DNA from: Flectonema sp. DT1601
Taxonomy: Eukaryota > Euglenozoa > Diplonemea > Diplonemida > Diplonemidae
DNA: 64,000 bases
Assembly: GCA_964019425.1 (NCBI GenBank)
Contig: OZ025805.1
Location: 530,501-594,500, forward strand
Direction: 5' to 3'
Below the pieces are notes generated by a model. The model searched no databases. It was given only the letters and a program-made list of their open reading frames with translations, and had not been told where the DNA came from. This document shows, piece by piece, positions 18,950-27,651 of the stretch (position 1 is the stretch's first letter; the number at the start of each line of letters is the position of its first letter). Made by a program: the position numbers and the translations under genes.

Positions 18950-20644
18950 ATGCGGAGCGTAGCAGCTCAGTTCACACACAGAACAAAGAGCACGCGCATT
19001 CCCATAACGAAGGAGGAGATATCTTCACCACTACATGTGGCCCCTACACCTAAGATGGATGTTTCAGCTGTGAGGGGGAGGATGCTGCCATCGGTCCTGA
19101 AGAGGTTTGATTATGTTTGGGACCTCACCTTCTTTCCTAAGGATTCTTCTGTCAATGCACGGCTCTCGAGGAGGGCAACTTCGAAGTTGGCAGGGAAACA
19201 TGCAAGAGAATTGGTTGAGTGTGGTATTGCAGTGCCGAGTGATTCTGTACCGCTGTCTCGGAATGTACCATTTACAGTGTATGAGGAGAGGGAGACGGGG
19301 AACAGACAGCGGTTCATCCTCTGGACAAAAGAGCAGAACGAACTGATCTCGTCTGGGGGATATGAACCATTCGTTCCACTGCAGCACATTTCTTGTTACC
19401 TGGATGCTGTACATTCGGAGGTGGCATCCTGCAGGGACTTCAAGACTGGATTCTACCAGGTCTGCATACCTGAGGGGTCAACTTCACTCTTCAGTTTCTC
19501 TGATTCAGCTGGGAAGGTTTACTCTTTGACTCGACTTCCGATGGGTCATGTGTGTGCCCCAGAACTGATGAACACCATCGCTGCAGTAGTTGCTGGTGAC
19601 CCGCTGTTCGTTAAGAAAGAATTTGCGGAGGAGGAAGTTGGGATTCACTGGTGGATTGATAACATTAGGTTATTTGGTCCCAAGGAGAAGGTTAAATGCG
19701 CAGCTGAGAGGATGGACTCCTTTGCCAGAATGGCAAACATCACATGGAAACCAAGTGATACTGTGGATCTCTCTCCGAAGTATGAGTTCTTGGGGGTCAC
19801 CTTTGATCACCATACAGACAGGGTGAGCTTGGGGACCAAGATTGGGAGAAAAATCAAGAACACCAACCTTGATTCATTGACTGCATCGGAGTTGGAGTCC
19901 TTAGGAGGTCGCCTGTTGCATGCCAGCTCCATTGTTGGAGTTCCACCTGGGAAGTACTGGTTTAGCTTGAAGTATCTTCGCAGAGTCACAAATTACTTGA
20001 ACAAGGGAACCCTACAAGTACAGCAGGTACTAAAATTGCCCCGTTCAGTAAGGAAGGAATTAGAAATGTGGATCGGTGCTGTGCAGAAGGAGAGAATAAT
20101 TATGCCTGAGCAGAAAGAGGGGAGGACTGCCGAAGTGTTTGTAGATGCCTCATTGCAGGGATGGGGAGGTGTCATTGTTTGGAAAACAGGTGAGTTGGAA
20201 ATTCTTGGTGCGGCATGGCCTGCTGGTGAAGACCGACATATAAATATCCTTGAAGCGGACGCTCTTGGGAAGACACTCAAAGGAATTGCAAAGGCCGACC
20301 ACCTTTCCATCTGGGTTGACAACACTACAGTTTGTGGTGCTTTTCGGAAGAAGATGTGTGTTCGCTCACACAGTCTCAACAGGTGTTTGATAACTGCGAT
20401 TGAATGCCTTTTAGTTTTGAAATGTTCCTACTCCCTTGCCTGGGTAAGCACGAAGCTAAACCCAGCAGACATTCCTTCTCGAGAGGAAGTCTCACACGGA
20501 ACGAGAGCGAAGGTTGAACAAGCGTTGGGGTCGTTCTTTAACTCGCGTGGTGGTGGTGGTGCCGGTGTCCCGTCGAATCGAAACGGCCCGGTACAACCCC
20601 TACGCAGAAGTAATCTGCACCACAGTGTAGATTCTTCTTTGTGA
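18950..20644 (+). CDS. Reverse transcriptase-RNase H of the VIPER-like element
   Basis: RT landmarks in order: PFTVYEERE, RFILWTKEQNELI, DFKTGFYQV (palm), LTRLPMGHVCAPELMN, HWWIDNIRLFG (palm core), and YEFLGVTFD. RNase H follows with VFVDASLQGWGG, ILEADALGK, WVDNTTVCGAF and a terminal NPADIPSRE. I take the first ATG after the recombinase stop (18950) as a minimal start, but the frame is open far upstream, so the true translation start is uncertain. The last 84 bases overlap the B1 repeat. Products would copy the element RNA into DNA. Confidence 0.85.
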   Translation: MRSVAAQFTHRTKSTRIPITKEEISSPLHVAPTPKMDVSAVRGRMLPSVLKRFDYVWDLTFFPKDSSVNARLSRRATSKLAGKHARELVECGIAVPSDSVPLSRNVPFTVYEERETGNRQRFILWTKEQNELISSGGYEPFVPLQHISCYLDAVHSEVASCRDFKTGFYQVCIPEGSTSLFSFSDSAGKVYSLTRLPMGHVCAPELMNTIAAVVAGDPLFVKKEFAEEEVGIHWWIDNIRLFGPKEKVKCAAERMDSFARMANITWKPSDTVDLSPKYEFLGVTFDHHTDRVSLGTKIGRKIKNTNLDSLTASELESLGGRLLHASSIVGVPPGKYWFSLKYLRRVTNYLNKGTLQVQQVLKLPRSVRKELEMWIGAVQKERIIMPEQKEGRTAEVFVDASLQGWGGVIVWKTGELEILGAAWPAGEDRHINILEADALGKTLKGIAKADHLSIWVDNTTVCGAFRKKMCVRSHSLNRCLITAIECLLVLKCSYSLAWVSTKLNPADIPSREEVSHGTRAKVEQALGSFFNSRGGGGAGVPSNRNGPVQPLRRSNLHHSVDSSL

Positions 20645-20719
20645 TCTCAGACTTGTTAACTGCATGTTCATTCAATTAAGTATACTTCTCTTTCCCAGGT
20701 GCATACAGTATAGGAAGGC
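20561..20719 (+). repeat. B1 repeat of the VIPER-like element
   Basis: 159 bp starting GCCGGTGTCCCGTCGAATCG and ending AGTATAGGAAGGC, matched exactly by my reading at 21003-21161 (B2). It overlaps the end of the RT-RNase H frame. Confidence 0.85.
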
Positions 20720-20725
20720 TAATTA

Positions 20726-20984
20726 TCAAAATTCCATTTAGGTAATTTGCCACCGAAACTGAGCACCAAACAAAAACCGCCGTCAGCGGGTTTTGAACCC
20801 TCGACCGCCATTCTCGCAGACCGGCGTTCTATCAATTGAGCTATGTAGCCACATAATCGACGTTTCTTTTATTTCTATAAGTCAATGTCTCTATTAGTTT
20901 TCTGACGATATCAAATATTTCTATCCCTTTATCAGTTCTCACACCCCTGTCTTCATCACAAGAAAACTTATATTTAAATTAAGT
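20726..20984 (+). repeat. A2 repeat of the VIPER-like element
   Basis: 259-bp copy of A1, located between B1 and B2 as expected for split direct repeats. It carries the same antisense tRNA-like block at 20772-20850. A short C-rich spacer (CCCACCCACCCTTCCCCC) separates it from B2. Confidence 0.85.
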
Positions 20985-21002
20985 CCCACCCACCCTTCCC
21001 CC

Positions 21003-21161
21003 GCCGGTGTCCCGTCGAATCGAAACGGCCCGGTACAACCCCTACGCAGAAGTAATCTGCACCACAGTGTAGATTCTTCTTTGTGATCTCAGACTTGTTA
21101 ACTGCATGTTCATTCAATTAAGTATACTTCTCTTTCCCAGGTGCATACAGTATAGGAAGGC
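21003..21161 (+). repeat. B2 repeat of the VIPER-like element, left arm of a palindrome
   Basis: 159-bp copy of B1 forming the right end of the element. Its last 120 or so bases are repeated in inverse orientation immediately beyond it (21168-21289). Confidence 0.85.
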
Positions 21162-21289
21162 CAATTACTATACTGTATGCACCTGGGAAAGAGAAGTATA
21201 CTTAATTGAATGAACATGCAGTTAACAAGTCTGAGATCACTTAGAATAATCTACACTGTGGTGCAGATTACTTCTGCATAGGGGTTGTA
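21036..21289. repeat. Long near-perfect palindrome from two B repeats in opposite orientation
   Basis: B2 ends ...CAGGTGCATACAGTATAG at 21155. After a 12-base spacer the complement begins, CTATACTGTATGCACCTGGG, at 21168. The 60 bases 21181-21240 are an exact reverse complement of B2 sequence, and similarity continues with a few differences to about 21289. Arms are roughly 120 bp. It joins the right end of the whole element to the end of the minus-strand remnant. Confidence 0.8.
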
Positions 21290-22000
21290 CGCTTGCAAAG
21301 GAAGCGGCGCACAACAAGAAGAACCGTAACTGCCTCAACAAATTACCCCCCAACTTCACCAAGTGAGGAACCTGCGTCCAGCCTGTCACTCTTTCCATAC
21401 CAAAAAGGAAGTTTGAGAGGTTCTCAAATTTTTCAACCAGACCATATTTTAGACCGGAAACATATCGGCCATCAAGCTTCATCACTACGTGTCGCCCCCT
21501 TCGCTTCAAGGATTTCCTCCCATGCCTTGACCCTTTGCACATGACAGGTCAGTTCTAGGTGCTCTTCATGATCAGGTTCAGGCTGAGTAGTCTGTTGTAT
21601 CACCGGTGGCTGGAATGGCTGAGGTGGCATCCCCACTGGTGGCTGATGTGATAGTGGCGGTGGTGGTGGTGGCATCGGCATCTTCACTGCTTCGTGTTGC
21701 TGTGGTCGTGTCCCTTGTCTTTCTACCCGTGTTTTTAGCGAAACGAGTCCCGCCATTAGCGACTGCATTGCAGCCTCGGTTTGTTGTTGCTGTTGCTGCT
21801 GTCTCATTGTAAAATCTTCGATGGTTGTTCTTATCGACCCCATCTCTTCAGCCGTGTTTTCCCTGTGCCTGGCAACCGATTCAAACCTCTGACCCACTCC
21901 AGAAAAGGTTGCCTCTGTCCGACTTTCTAACACCCCATGGCCTTCCCCCCACCACCCACGTATCAACCACAACCTGAATGCTGTTCTGCACTTGCCGCAA
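21168..22000 (-). mobile_element. VIPER-like gag-only remnant, minus strand, head to head with the whole element
   Basis: Minus-strand frames encode a Gln-rich coil (MRQQQQQQQTEAAMQSLMAG) with a Pro-rich segment. They also encode a globular stretch (EKFENLSNFLFGMERV, HLVKLGGNLLRQL) that aligns with the second globular part of the gag-like protein of the whole element. A B repeat closes the remnant, including the translated scrap RSNLHHSVDYSK seen at the end of the intact RT frame. Only gag-like and terminal parts are present. It is broken and treated as a fossil. Its gag has diverged strongly while its terminal repeat is nearly identical to B2. Confidence 0.7.
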
Positions 22001-22067
22001 GGTCTGCATTTAGTTAGTTAGTTGGTATTAATAATTATTAGTCAATCAGAAAAAAAGAAAGAAAATT

Positions 22068-22258
22068 TTGTGGACAACAAACTTGGTTTCGGGCTAAGAT
22101 TAAAAACAATCTGTCTTCGGACCATTCCTTACCTGCCAAAAGAAGGGAGAGGGTGGGAAAATTCAATTGAATGCAAAAGTTCGCAGGACAACAAACAAAT
22201 AATAATGGTTGATTTCGGGCTAAGATTCAACAATATTTCTTCGGACCATTCCCCCTTA
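22068..22258 (+). repeat. Local tandem duplication (two units)
   Basis: GGACAACAAACTTGGTTTCG ... TCGGACCATTCC at 22068-22128 recurs at 22187-22251 with internal changes (shared TTTCGGGCTAAGATT and TCTTCGGACCATTCC). Origin unknown. It lies between the gag-only remnant and dispersed repeat R2. Confidence 0.6.
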
Positions 22259-22391
22259 GGTAGTTAGAATATGAATTTTTATTATAAAAAGTGCACTAAA
22301 ATAAAATATAAGAAAGAAAAGTTATAAAAACACATTGTTCTGCCGTTCCATAATACACTGTGGAAGTTTCAGGCCTTAATCTTATACTACT
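22259..22391 (+). repeat. Dispersed repeat R2, copy 1
   Basis: It shares TTAGTTAGAAT-like start sequence, then ATAAAAACACATTGTTCTGC, then GGCCTTAATCTTATACTACT with 45245-45373 in the same orientation. Unlike copy 2 there is no long A-run in the middle. It is not related to the VIPER-like ends. Confidence 0.65.
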
Positions 22392-22543
22392 GACCACATA
22401 TCCCTGTGCCTAATTTTACAGATCGCACCCTCCCCGATTCCAAAAAATCGAGCAAAAGTATATCGTGTAACCTTCTTGCTCAGGCGGTGAGAAAATGGTG
22501 TTTTTTGTTCGCAAAAAAAAGGAATGACTGATATATTTTTTTT

Positions 22544-23460
22544 TTGTATTTTAAAAAAAACGATGACATCACACAATACACAACAAACACAACAAACAGT
22601 TGGAACAACGAATGTCGATTCTGTAAAGTATCGATTAATGAAAAAGACACTGGATCTGTGATGGTAATGGACTTAGACCAGTTACTACCAACACTCGCTG
22701 GTAAGGACGCCACAAAAGCAACATTCGTACAGGCGATGGAATTGTTTGAGGTATGTTTTGACACCTCAATGCTTCAGCCGTGACTAATGAAAGAATAGGG
22801 AAGTTTCATACAGAAGAACTTGGGAATTGCCTACCCAGAATAGTTTGTTGTCGCATGGCACAAGCTTTGGGTGTCAAGCAAATTTTGGTTGCCACCTTTC
22901 TTCCTGGGCTGAGAAAATGCTTGTGATTGTTTTTATCAGACTCTTTTATGACTTTCCTTTCAACAGTACTTCACTGAGAATGCCGAGCGGTTCTGAGAAT
23001 GCCCAGCACTGACTTATAATATTTACCTTTTCATTTATGTTAAACGGTGTTTAAGTATTATTTCTGTTCTCTTATCATTATTTCATTGTACTCATTTATT
23101 CAGGCTAGGAAGGGTCTTAACACAAAGCGTTTTCCCACCCAGCTGATTTTAGGCTGTGGTCGAACATGCGGTGCCGTTTTCCCATTACCCCTTCGTGAAT
23201 GAGTTGCTTCATGTTAAGTTGGTTCCCATTTGTCTTTCTCACCATCAATTTCTTCAGCTGAGAAAATGGGAAAGCTTGGACGACATGAGCCTTATGATGT
23301 TAGTATCTTGTTATGTGGTTAATATGTGTGTTATTATCAGACTCTCTTTTATTACTTTTCCTTTCAACAGTACTTCACTGAGAATGCCGAGCGGTTCCCC
23401 GCAAACCTGGGATGTTATCAGTCAGCCATCCTAAGACAGTAAGAGACTGCTACACAACCA
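22544..23460 (+). pseudogene. Degenerate remnant of a spliced gene with a duplicated exon
   Basis: A patch at about 22620-22750 reads as coding (SVMVMDLDQLLPTL then KDATKATFVQAMELFE) and is followed by GTATGT, a good 5' splice site. A TTTCCTTTCAACAG acceptor followed by an exon start reading YFTENAERF occurs twice, at about 22940-22993 and 23340-23397, along with parts of the preceding intron-like sequence. The second copy continues PANLGCYQSAI before decaying. The protein family is not recognised. It may be a decayed host gene or part of an element. Confidence 0.4.
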
Positions 23461-23538
23461 TTCCTGCTCCCTCTCCTTTCCACATTGTCTTCTGCATCAA
23501 GAAAAAGGTCACCTGACAATCAACAATATTCACTGGCC

Positions 23539-23772
23539 TTAAGGCTGTTCATGCCTTGGATGATTTGGAACCCTCTGCTCTTGGAACAGGGTGGAATCGA
23601 ACCAAACAACTACAACATCTCTAGTCGATAGTGTGGCTATCTCTGCTTCATAAGCAGGATCTTGAGTTTCAGCAATCCACACTCCCTTTTCAGTTACAGG
23701 GGCAACCGTCGGAGTCATCGCGTTCGCTGGTGATGTGATCCACAGCAAGGCAACCAACAGCGGACAAATCAT
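23539..23772 (-). CDS. Small putative secreted protein (77 aa)
   Basis: It starts with a textbook signal peptide, MICPLLVALLWITSPANA, then a short acidic ectodomain (GVWIAETQDPAYEAEIATL) and a Val-rich strand. There are no cysteines after the signal region and no recognised domain. It may be a fragment, since it lies in the accessory island and its 3' end abuts decayed sequence. Its signal-peptide character resembles that of the next minus-strand frame at 24.2-24.7 kb. Confidence 0.4.
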   Translation of the reverse strand: MICPLLVALLWITSPANAMTPTVAPVTEKGVWIAETQDPAYEAEIATLSTRDVVVVWFDSTLFQEQRVPNHPRHEQP

Positions 23773-23964
23773 TTTTTATTTTTGCTCCAGAGAACTGATA
23801 GACAATAAAGTGACAGGAAGTTGCTACGCTTGCAAAGAACACACATATGTGTTAAGAAAATAAAATACAAAAGATACAAGTACAATGATAAATACTAATC
23901 CCAGACCTGGAAGGACAGATCGAGGCCCTCATTTAGATAAAAATAATTTTGTAATTTGCATGAT

Positions 23965-24187
23965 TCAAATACCACGTGGGCGTTGGATAACTATATGGTC
24001 GCAAACATCATTTTGTAGTGCAGCGTTTTCCGTTGATAATCTTTCTCCTTCAGTTGTTGTTTTACATAATAACTTTGCCTGTTGTGTGTTCTCAGTGAAT
24101 GTGTCATCACTTTCTTGTGTTTTACGAAGAATAATGTCTTGTAGGTTCTTCACTTCACCATGTAGAGCTTCCTTTATTCATGGCTAA
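23965..24187 (-). pseudogene. Coiled-coil coding fragment
   Basis: The minus strand reads an amphipathic stretch, ALHGEVKNLQDIILRK ... ESDDTFTENTQQAKLL ... RLSTENAALQNDV, consistent with a coiled coil, but has no good start and stops after about 70 residues. It is probably an exon or gene remnant between the two small secreted frames. Confidence 0.3.
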
Positions 24188-24238
24188 GTTATAATGAGTG
24201 ATTGCACATGAGTACTGCCTTCTTCTAACATACACATA

Positions 24239-24736
24239 CTAGACCCCAAGGTACTCCGGATGCACACTTGGATCAGTGGGAACTCTGCGATCAATGCTTG
24301 AGTAAAAGGGTGTTTTCAGCAGCCATTGGATAATTCTTTCAGAACCGTTAGCATCAGAAACACCATACGTAACTGAGAGACCCGAAACTTGGTATCTGGC
24401 TACCGCGAATCCCGAAGTTCCCGCCAGATTCCTGACATCATCAGCCACAACGTGAGCTCCGATACATTCAAAAGCAAAATTGAACACGCGAACAAAAACA
24501 GAATCCTCCATAATACCACTTACAGCAAACCAATCAGTTCCAACTACCGACATACCAACGAATGGGTATGCCGCGTACATTGCTGTTTCTAATGTACCTC
24601 CCTGCTTTTTAATGGTGATGTCCCCACCCAATCCGAACACCATGTAAAGTTGGCATTCGACAGCAGCGAAAACAGAACCAGCTTGCGCGTAGCAAACAAC
24701 AACCAACATCAAAATTGAAGAGGCGCAAGGAGTCAT
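24239..24736 (-). CDS. Putative secreted 165-residue protein
   Basis: It begins MTPCASSILMLVVVCYAQAG, a convincing signal peptide. A compact domain of about 140 residues follows, rich in Gly, Val and aromatics (CQLYMVFGLGGDITIK, YAAYPFVGMSVVGTDWFAVS, FAFECIGAHVVADDVRNLAG). It has two mature-region Cys and a likely beta-rich fold. One sequon occurs (DANGSER). No family was recognised. The gene lies alone in the accessory island, with dispersed repeat R1 about 90 bp upstream. It is the first intact-looking gene to the left of the - strand cluster. Confidence 0.55.
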   Translation of the reverse strand: MTPCASSILMLVVVCYAQAGSVFAAVECQLYMVFGLGGDITIKKQGGTLETAMYAAYPFVGMSVVGTDWFAVSGIMEDSVFVRVFNFAFECIGAHVVADDVRNLAGTSGFAVARYQVSGLSVTYGVSDANGSERIIQWLLKTPFYSSIDRRVPTDPSVHPEYLGV

Positions 24737-24827
24737 AAGAACTGAGCTTATTTTTGTCTTTGGTGGGGTTTTCTTTTGTTCTGTTCACCCCTTAGTTGTG
24801 AATGTGTTTGTATTTTTAACGGGCAGG

Positions 24828-24884
24828 CAATAGCGGCTCACTTTGTCACATCACCTTCCCGAGTCGCCCTACCCCTGTTCCCCG
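24828..24884 (-). repeat. Dispersed repeat R1, copy 2
   Basis: Inverse-orientation relative of 11065-11119. It lies about 90-150 bp upstream of the putative secreted-protein start at 24736, so it would fall in that gene's promoter or leader. Confidence 0.6.
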
Positions 24885-25044
24885 TTTGCTCTTTTTTTCA
24901 AAAAAGAGTGTCAAAAACCCGGGTTTTACCCCCGTCCGTAATGGGTTAACTTCTTTTTTAATGTTTTCTTAATTTTCTCGGGATAGAAAGAAGGTGAGGA
25001 ACCAGACATAACTAAATCTTTTCAAAACAGATGACACACAATTT

Positions 25045-25240
25045 TTGAAGAAAGAGACAGGAAACAGGCCAGAGATTTTTTATTCTCTGGACTGAGCAGA
25101 ATGACTTTATTTCTGCCAAAGGTTATGAACCCTGCAACATATTTCTCATTACCCGAGTAGCCTCCCACTCAACAAGGTACGTACCATCAAATACGTGGAA
25201 GGCCACTCACTGCAGAGATTGTTCTCAACAGTGAACCCGT
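25045..25240 (+). mobile_element. Short VIPER-like reverse-transcriptase remnant
   Basis: The + strand reads FILWTEQNDFISAKGYEPCN, homologous to FILWTKEQNELISSGGYEPF in the RT of the whole element. Weaker similarity follows over the next domain (ATHCRD against ASCRD). It is short, decayed and older than the whole element, and is treated as a fossil. Confidence 0.65.
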
Positions 25241-25858
25241 AGCGACATCAAATCCAAAAAAAAGAATACTGAAGAGAAATATTCTCGCGGATTCGGGAAT
25301 TTTTTTTCAAACTCGCGGGTTTTTCCCACAAGAATATTTCCCTGCCACAGAGGATTTTTTGCGAAAGTTTGTCAGTGGATCAAGAATGTGAGGAATCCTT
25401 GTATTTCCATCAAGTGCAAGCTGGAACAAATAATTATTTACTGAGCAAACACAACTAAAAACAACTATACTGCATAATGAGAATAATTTTTGCTGTCGTA
25501 ACACATGTATTTTCTTCACAAAAAGGAACTAAAATAAAATGTATGTTGGCAGGGTTTAATAAAAAAAAGAAAATCTCTGCCTACTGGGTTCTTGCATATT
25601 GCCAACCTCCGATGCCATTTTACGTTAAGATTGGACTTTCCGTTGAAGTGATAGTTAACATTTGTGTTGGTCAGTTGTGATGTAACATTTTTGTCCTATA
25701 AACTGATGTGTGAATTATAATGAAATTGGAATTATGAAAAGAAATTGCATGCCTGAACAAATTTAGATCATAAAGTTTATGAGAGAGGAAGTGTAAATAC
25801 TGCGAAGGGGAATAATACCTACATGAAATCACAATAAGTGTGATAAAAGTGTGGCTTG
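25241..25858. other. AT-rich stretch at the right edge of the accessory island
   Basis: No supported gene. A short inverted repeat (GAAATATTCT at 25276 and AGAATATTTC at 25331) flanks GC-rich TCGCGG/CTCGCGGG motifs. The rest is AT-rich. Confidence 0.4.
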
Positions 25859-26872
25859 CTACGTGGTCCCGCCCTCCTCCCCAAAAAGAAGGTCGAATGC
25901 TGAAGCAACAGAATAGTCTGGGTTCCCAGGATGGGTACCGCGACCATTGCGACGCTCCTTGTAGAAAGTTCCTTTTTTATATGAAGGAAAAGCCCCATCA
26001 ATGTCTGCTACGTAATTAGTCTCTCTGTAATGACGACGTTTAATTGGGAAGTGAAGGGGTATTCTGGGATCAGCAGGACAACTCAAATCGATACCATCTG
26101 TTGAAAGAGAAAGCATGGCAAAACGCATGTCTGTTTTTTTCGGAGGCATCGCACAAGGTTTGGACCTTGGGTCAGGAGTTGCATTCTTGTCAGCCCACAG
26201 CGAGATTGCTTCACTTCCCATGTTTTTAATATTCTTAGGAACGTCATAAACATAACGTGGTTCCAACGGGTTGCTAGGTTGATGAATTCTTCCCCTCTGT
26301 TTCTGTCTGCCATTAATACTTTTTGCATCGAGTAAATAAGAAGTCTTAGCAGCTGGGGGTGCAGGCCGTGGCTTAGATCCTTCCACATCAATCTTCTTTG
26401 CGTTACAATTTGTCTTTAGCTGAGGGCGATATGTTGTAATATCACTGCAGTATGGAACGTTTCTTAATTGCTTTGGTGGCGATGCCTGTTCGTGATCATA
26501 AGAAGGAAGTTGGTATGATGGATCCACTGGATTCACTCTTCTCCTCGTTGCATTTCTCCTTGTTGGCATTGCCCCTCTGATATCGCTGCAATTCAAGTGA
26601 AAATCTCTCCGTTTGTTGGGGGATTTGGGTATCAGCACTGTTGGTCTGGCACCGTCGATATCTGCTGTTGTCAAACTGCTGAACTGTCGGTTAGTTTTTT
26701 TCCTTCGTCTCCAAGTTCCTGCTTGCGCACCCTCAATGTCAGAAGTGAGTAAGCACCGCGATGTGTGTCCAGCTGCCTTCCTCTTTACTCTCTGCCCCGC
26801 ACTTTCAATTGTACTTAACATACTCCTCACCATCGTATCAGCAGTGTTCGTTTCCGATGCCAACACCGTCAT
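25859..26872 (-). CDS. Basic protein with repeated DI-x-GA motifs
   Basis: 337 residues, ATG at 26872, no signal or membrane segment, highly basic. It has spaced repeats of a short motif: TSDIEGAQAG, TADIDGARPT, CSDIRGAMPT, KIDVEGSKPR, AKSINGRQ and VADIDGAFPS. Between them is a second recurring type, NPVDPSYQLPSY, NPLEPRYVYD and HPGNPDYSV. Motifs of this kind (D-I-x-G-A-x-P paired with N-P-x-x-P-x-Y) occur in uncharacterised protist proteins that I associate with cilia or flagella, but I cannot name a family, so a flagellar role is inference. It is the first gene of the continuous - strand cluster. Confidence 0.65.
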   Translation of the reverse strand: MTVLASETNTADTMVRSMLSTIESAGQRVKRKAAGHTSRCLLTSDIEGAQAGTWRRRKKTNRQFSSLTTADIDGARPTVLIPKSPNKRRDFHLNCSDIRGAMPTRRNATRRRVNPVDPSYQLPSYDHEQASPPKQLRNVPYCSDITTYRPQLKTNCNAKKIDVEGSKPRPAPPAAKTSYLLDAKSINGRQKQRGRIHQPSNPLEPRYVYDVPKNIKNMGSEAISLWADKNATPDPRSKPCAMPPKKTDMRFAMLSLSTDGIDLSCPADPRIPLHFPIKRRHYRETNYVADIDGAFPSYKKGTFYKERRNGRGTHPGNPDYSVASAFDLLFGEEGGTT

Positions 26873-27651
26873 GTTGTGTACAACTTCAAGAAGAAGAATT
26901 CAAAAACATGATTGCAACGGACAGCACAGAAAGTATAACCTTCCAGGATTCCAGATAATAATTCTCCTCCACTTGTTCGGAGTCCCTGAGATATTAAAAA
27001 AGCAGAATCCCTACAATTATAAAGGAGAGAAATAGAGAGGATAGCCTTGTACATGTCCACGAAGTTCCGTTTTTTTTTTTGTCTGGTGTTGGTAGTGAGT
27101 TAGACAAAAAAATGTTCAATTCCGTCAAATATAAAAAGAAAGGGAAAAAAAAGGCAAAACTTCATTTTGTGACTGCAAGTTACCCCACGTCGGAAAGCAT
27201 GAGAACTACGTACTTTTCCACACGTGTTTGCTATTCACAACAGGAGGCAACAGGCAACAGACTCAAATCGCTGGTCTGTCTGTGCAAAAAAAAGAAGTTC
27301 CCAAACTAATAGGAATATACCTTATGTTTTATCATACCAATTACTTTTACGATATAAAAAAGAAAATAAATAAATAAATAGAGAGAGCACCATGTACAAG
27401 GACATTTAATTGCCAGACACCATGAGTTTCGTAGTGTAAGGTGGAAACAAGAAATCAAATAAAAGCAAAAAACATATTACGTTGAATATGACTGTAAGAA
27501 CAGAAACAAAAAGCAGATGTTTGCCTAACACGGAGTGTTAGTACAGTTCGGTCTTGCACAGCGATATCGTAATACCGATGCGGCGTATTATTTCAATTCA
27601 AAAAATATTTTCAAAGAGGAATGAAAGGATTGGAGACTTTAGTCGCAAAAC
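26873..27651. other. Intergenic spacer
   Basis: AT-rich, with A-runs and an (AAAT)n patch near 27363-27380. No gene is supported. Confidence 0.5.

Larger units (their letters stand above)
16085..21161 (+). mobile_element. VIPER-like tyrosine-recombinase retrotransposon, looks whole
   Basis: About 5.1 kb. The order is A1 repeat, gag-like ORF, tyrosine recombinase, RT-RNase H, B1, A2, B2. A1 and A2 (259 bp each) and B1 and B2 (159 bp each) look identical by eye, the split-direct-repeat layout (A1-body-B1-A2-B2) known from Ngaro/VIPER YR-retrotransposons. A recombinase ahead of the RT is the VIPER order seen in trypanosomatids; in DIRS and Ngaro elements the recombinase comes last. The coding frames are all long and open and the repeats match, so the insertion looks young and the element looks whole. 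It sits in an island with several decayed relatives. No target-site duplication is expected for this class. Confidence 0.85.

Noticed and set aside
25276-25340. Short inverted repeat GAAATATTCT/AGAATATTTC
   Set aside because: Ten-base arms with a 45-base loop in AT-rich DNA are expected by chance; no element ends or duplications are seen.
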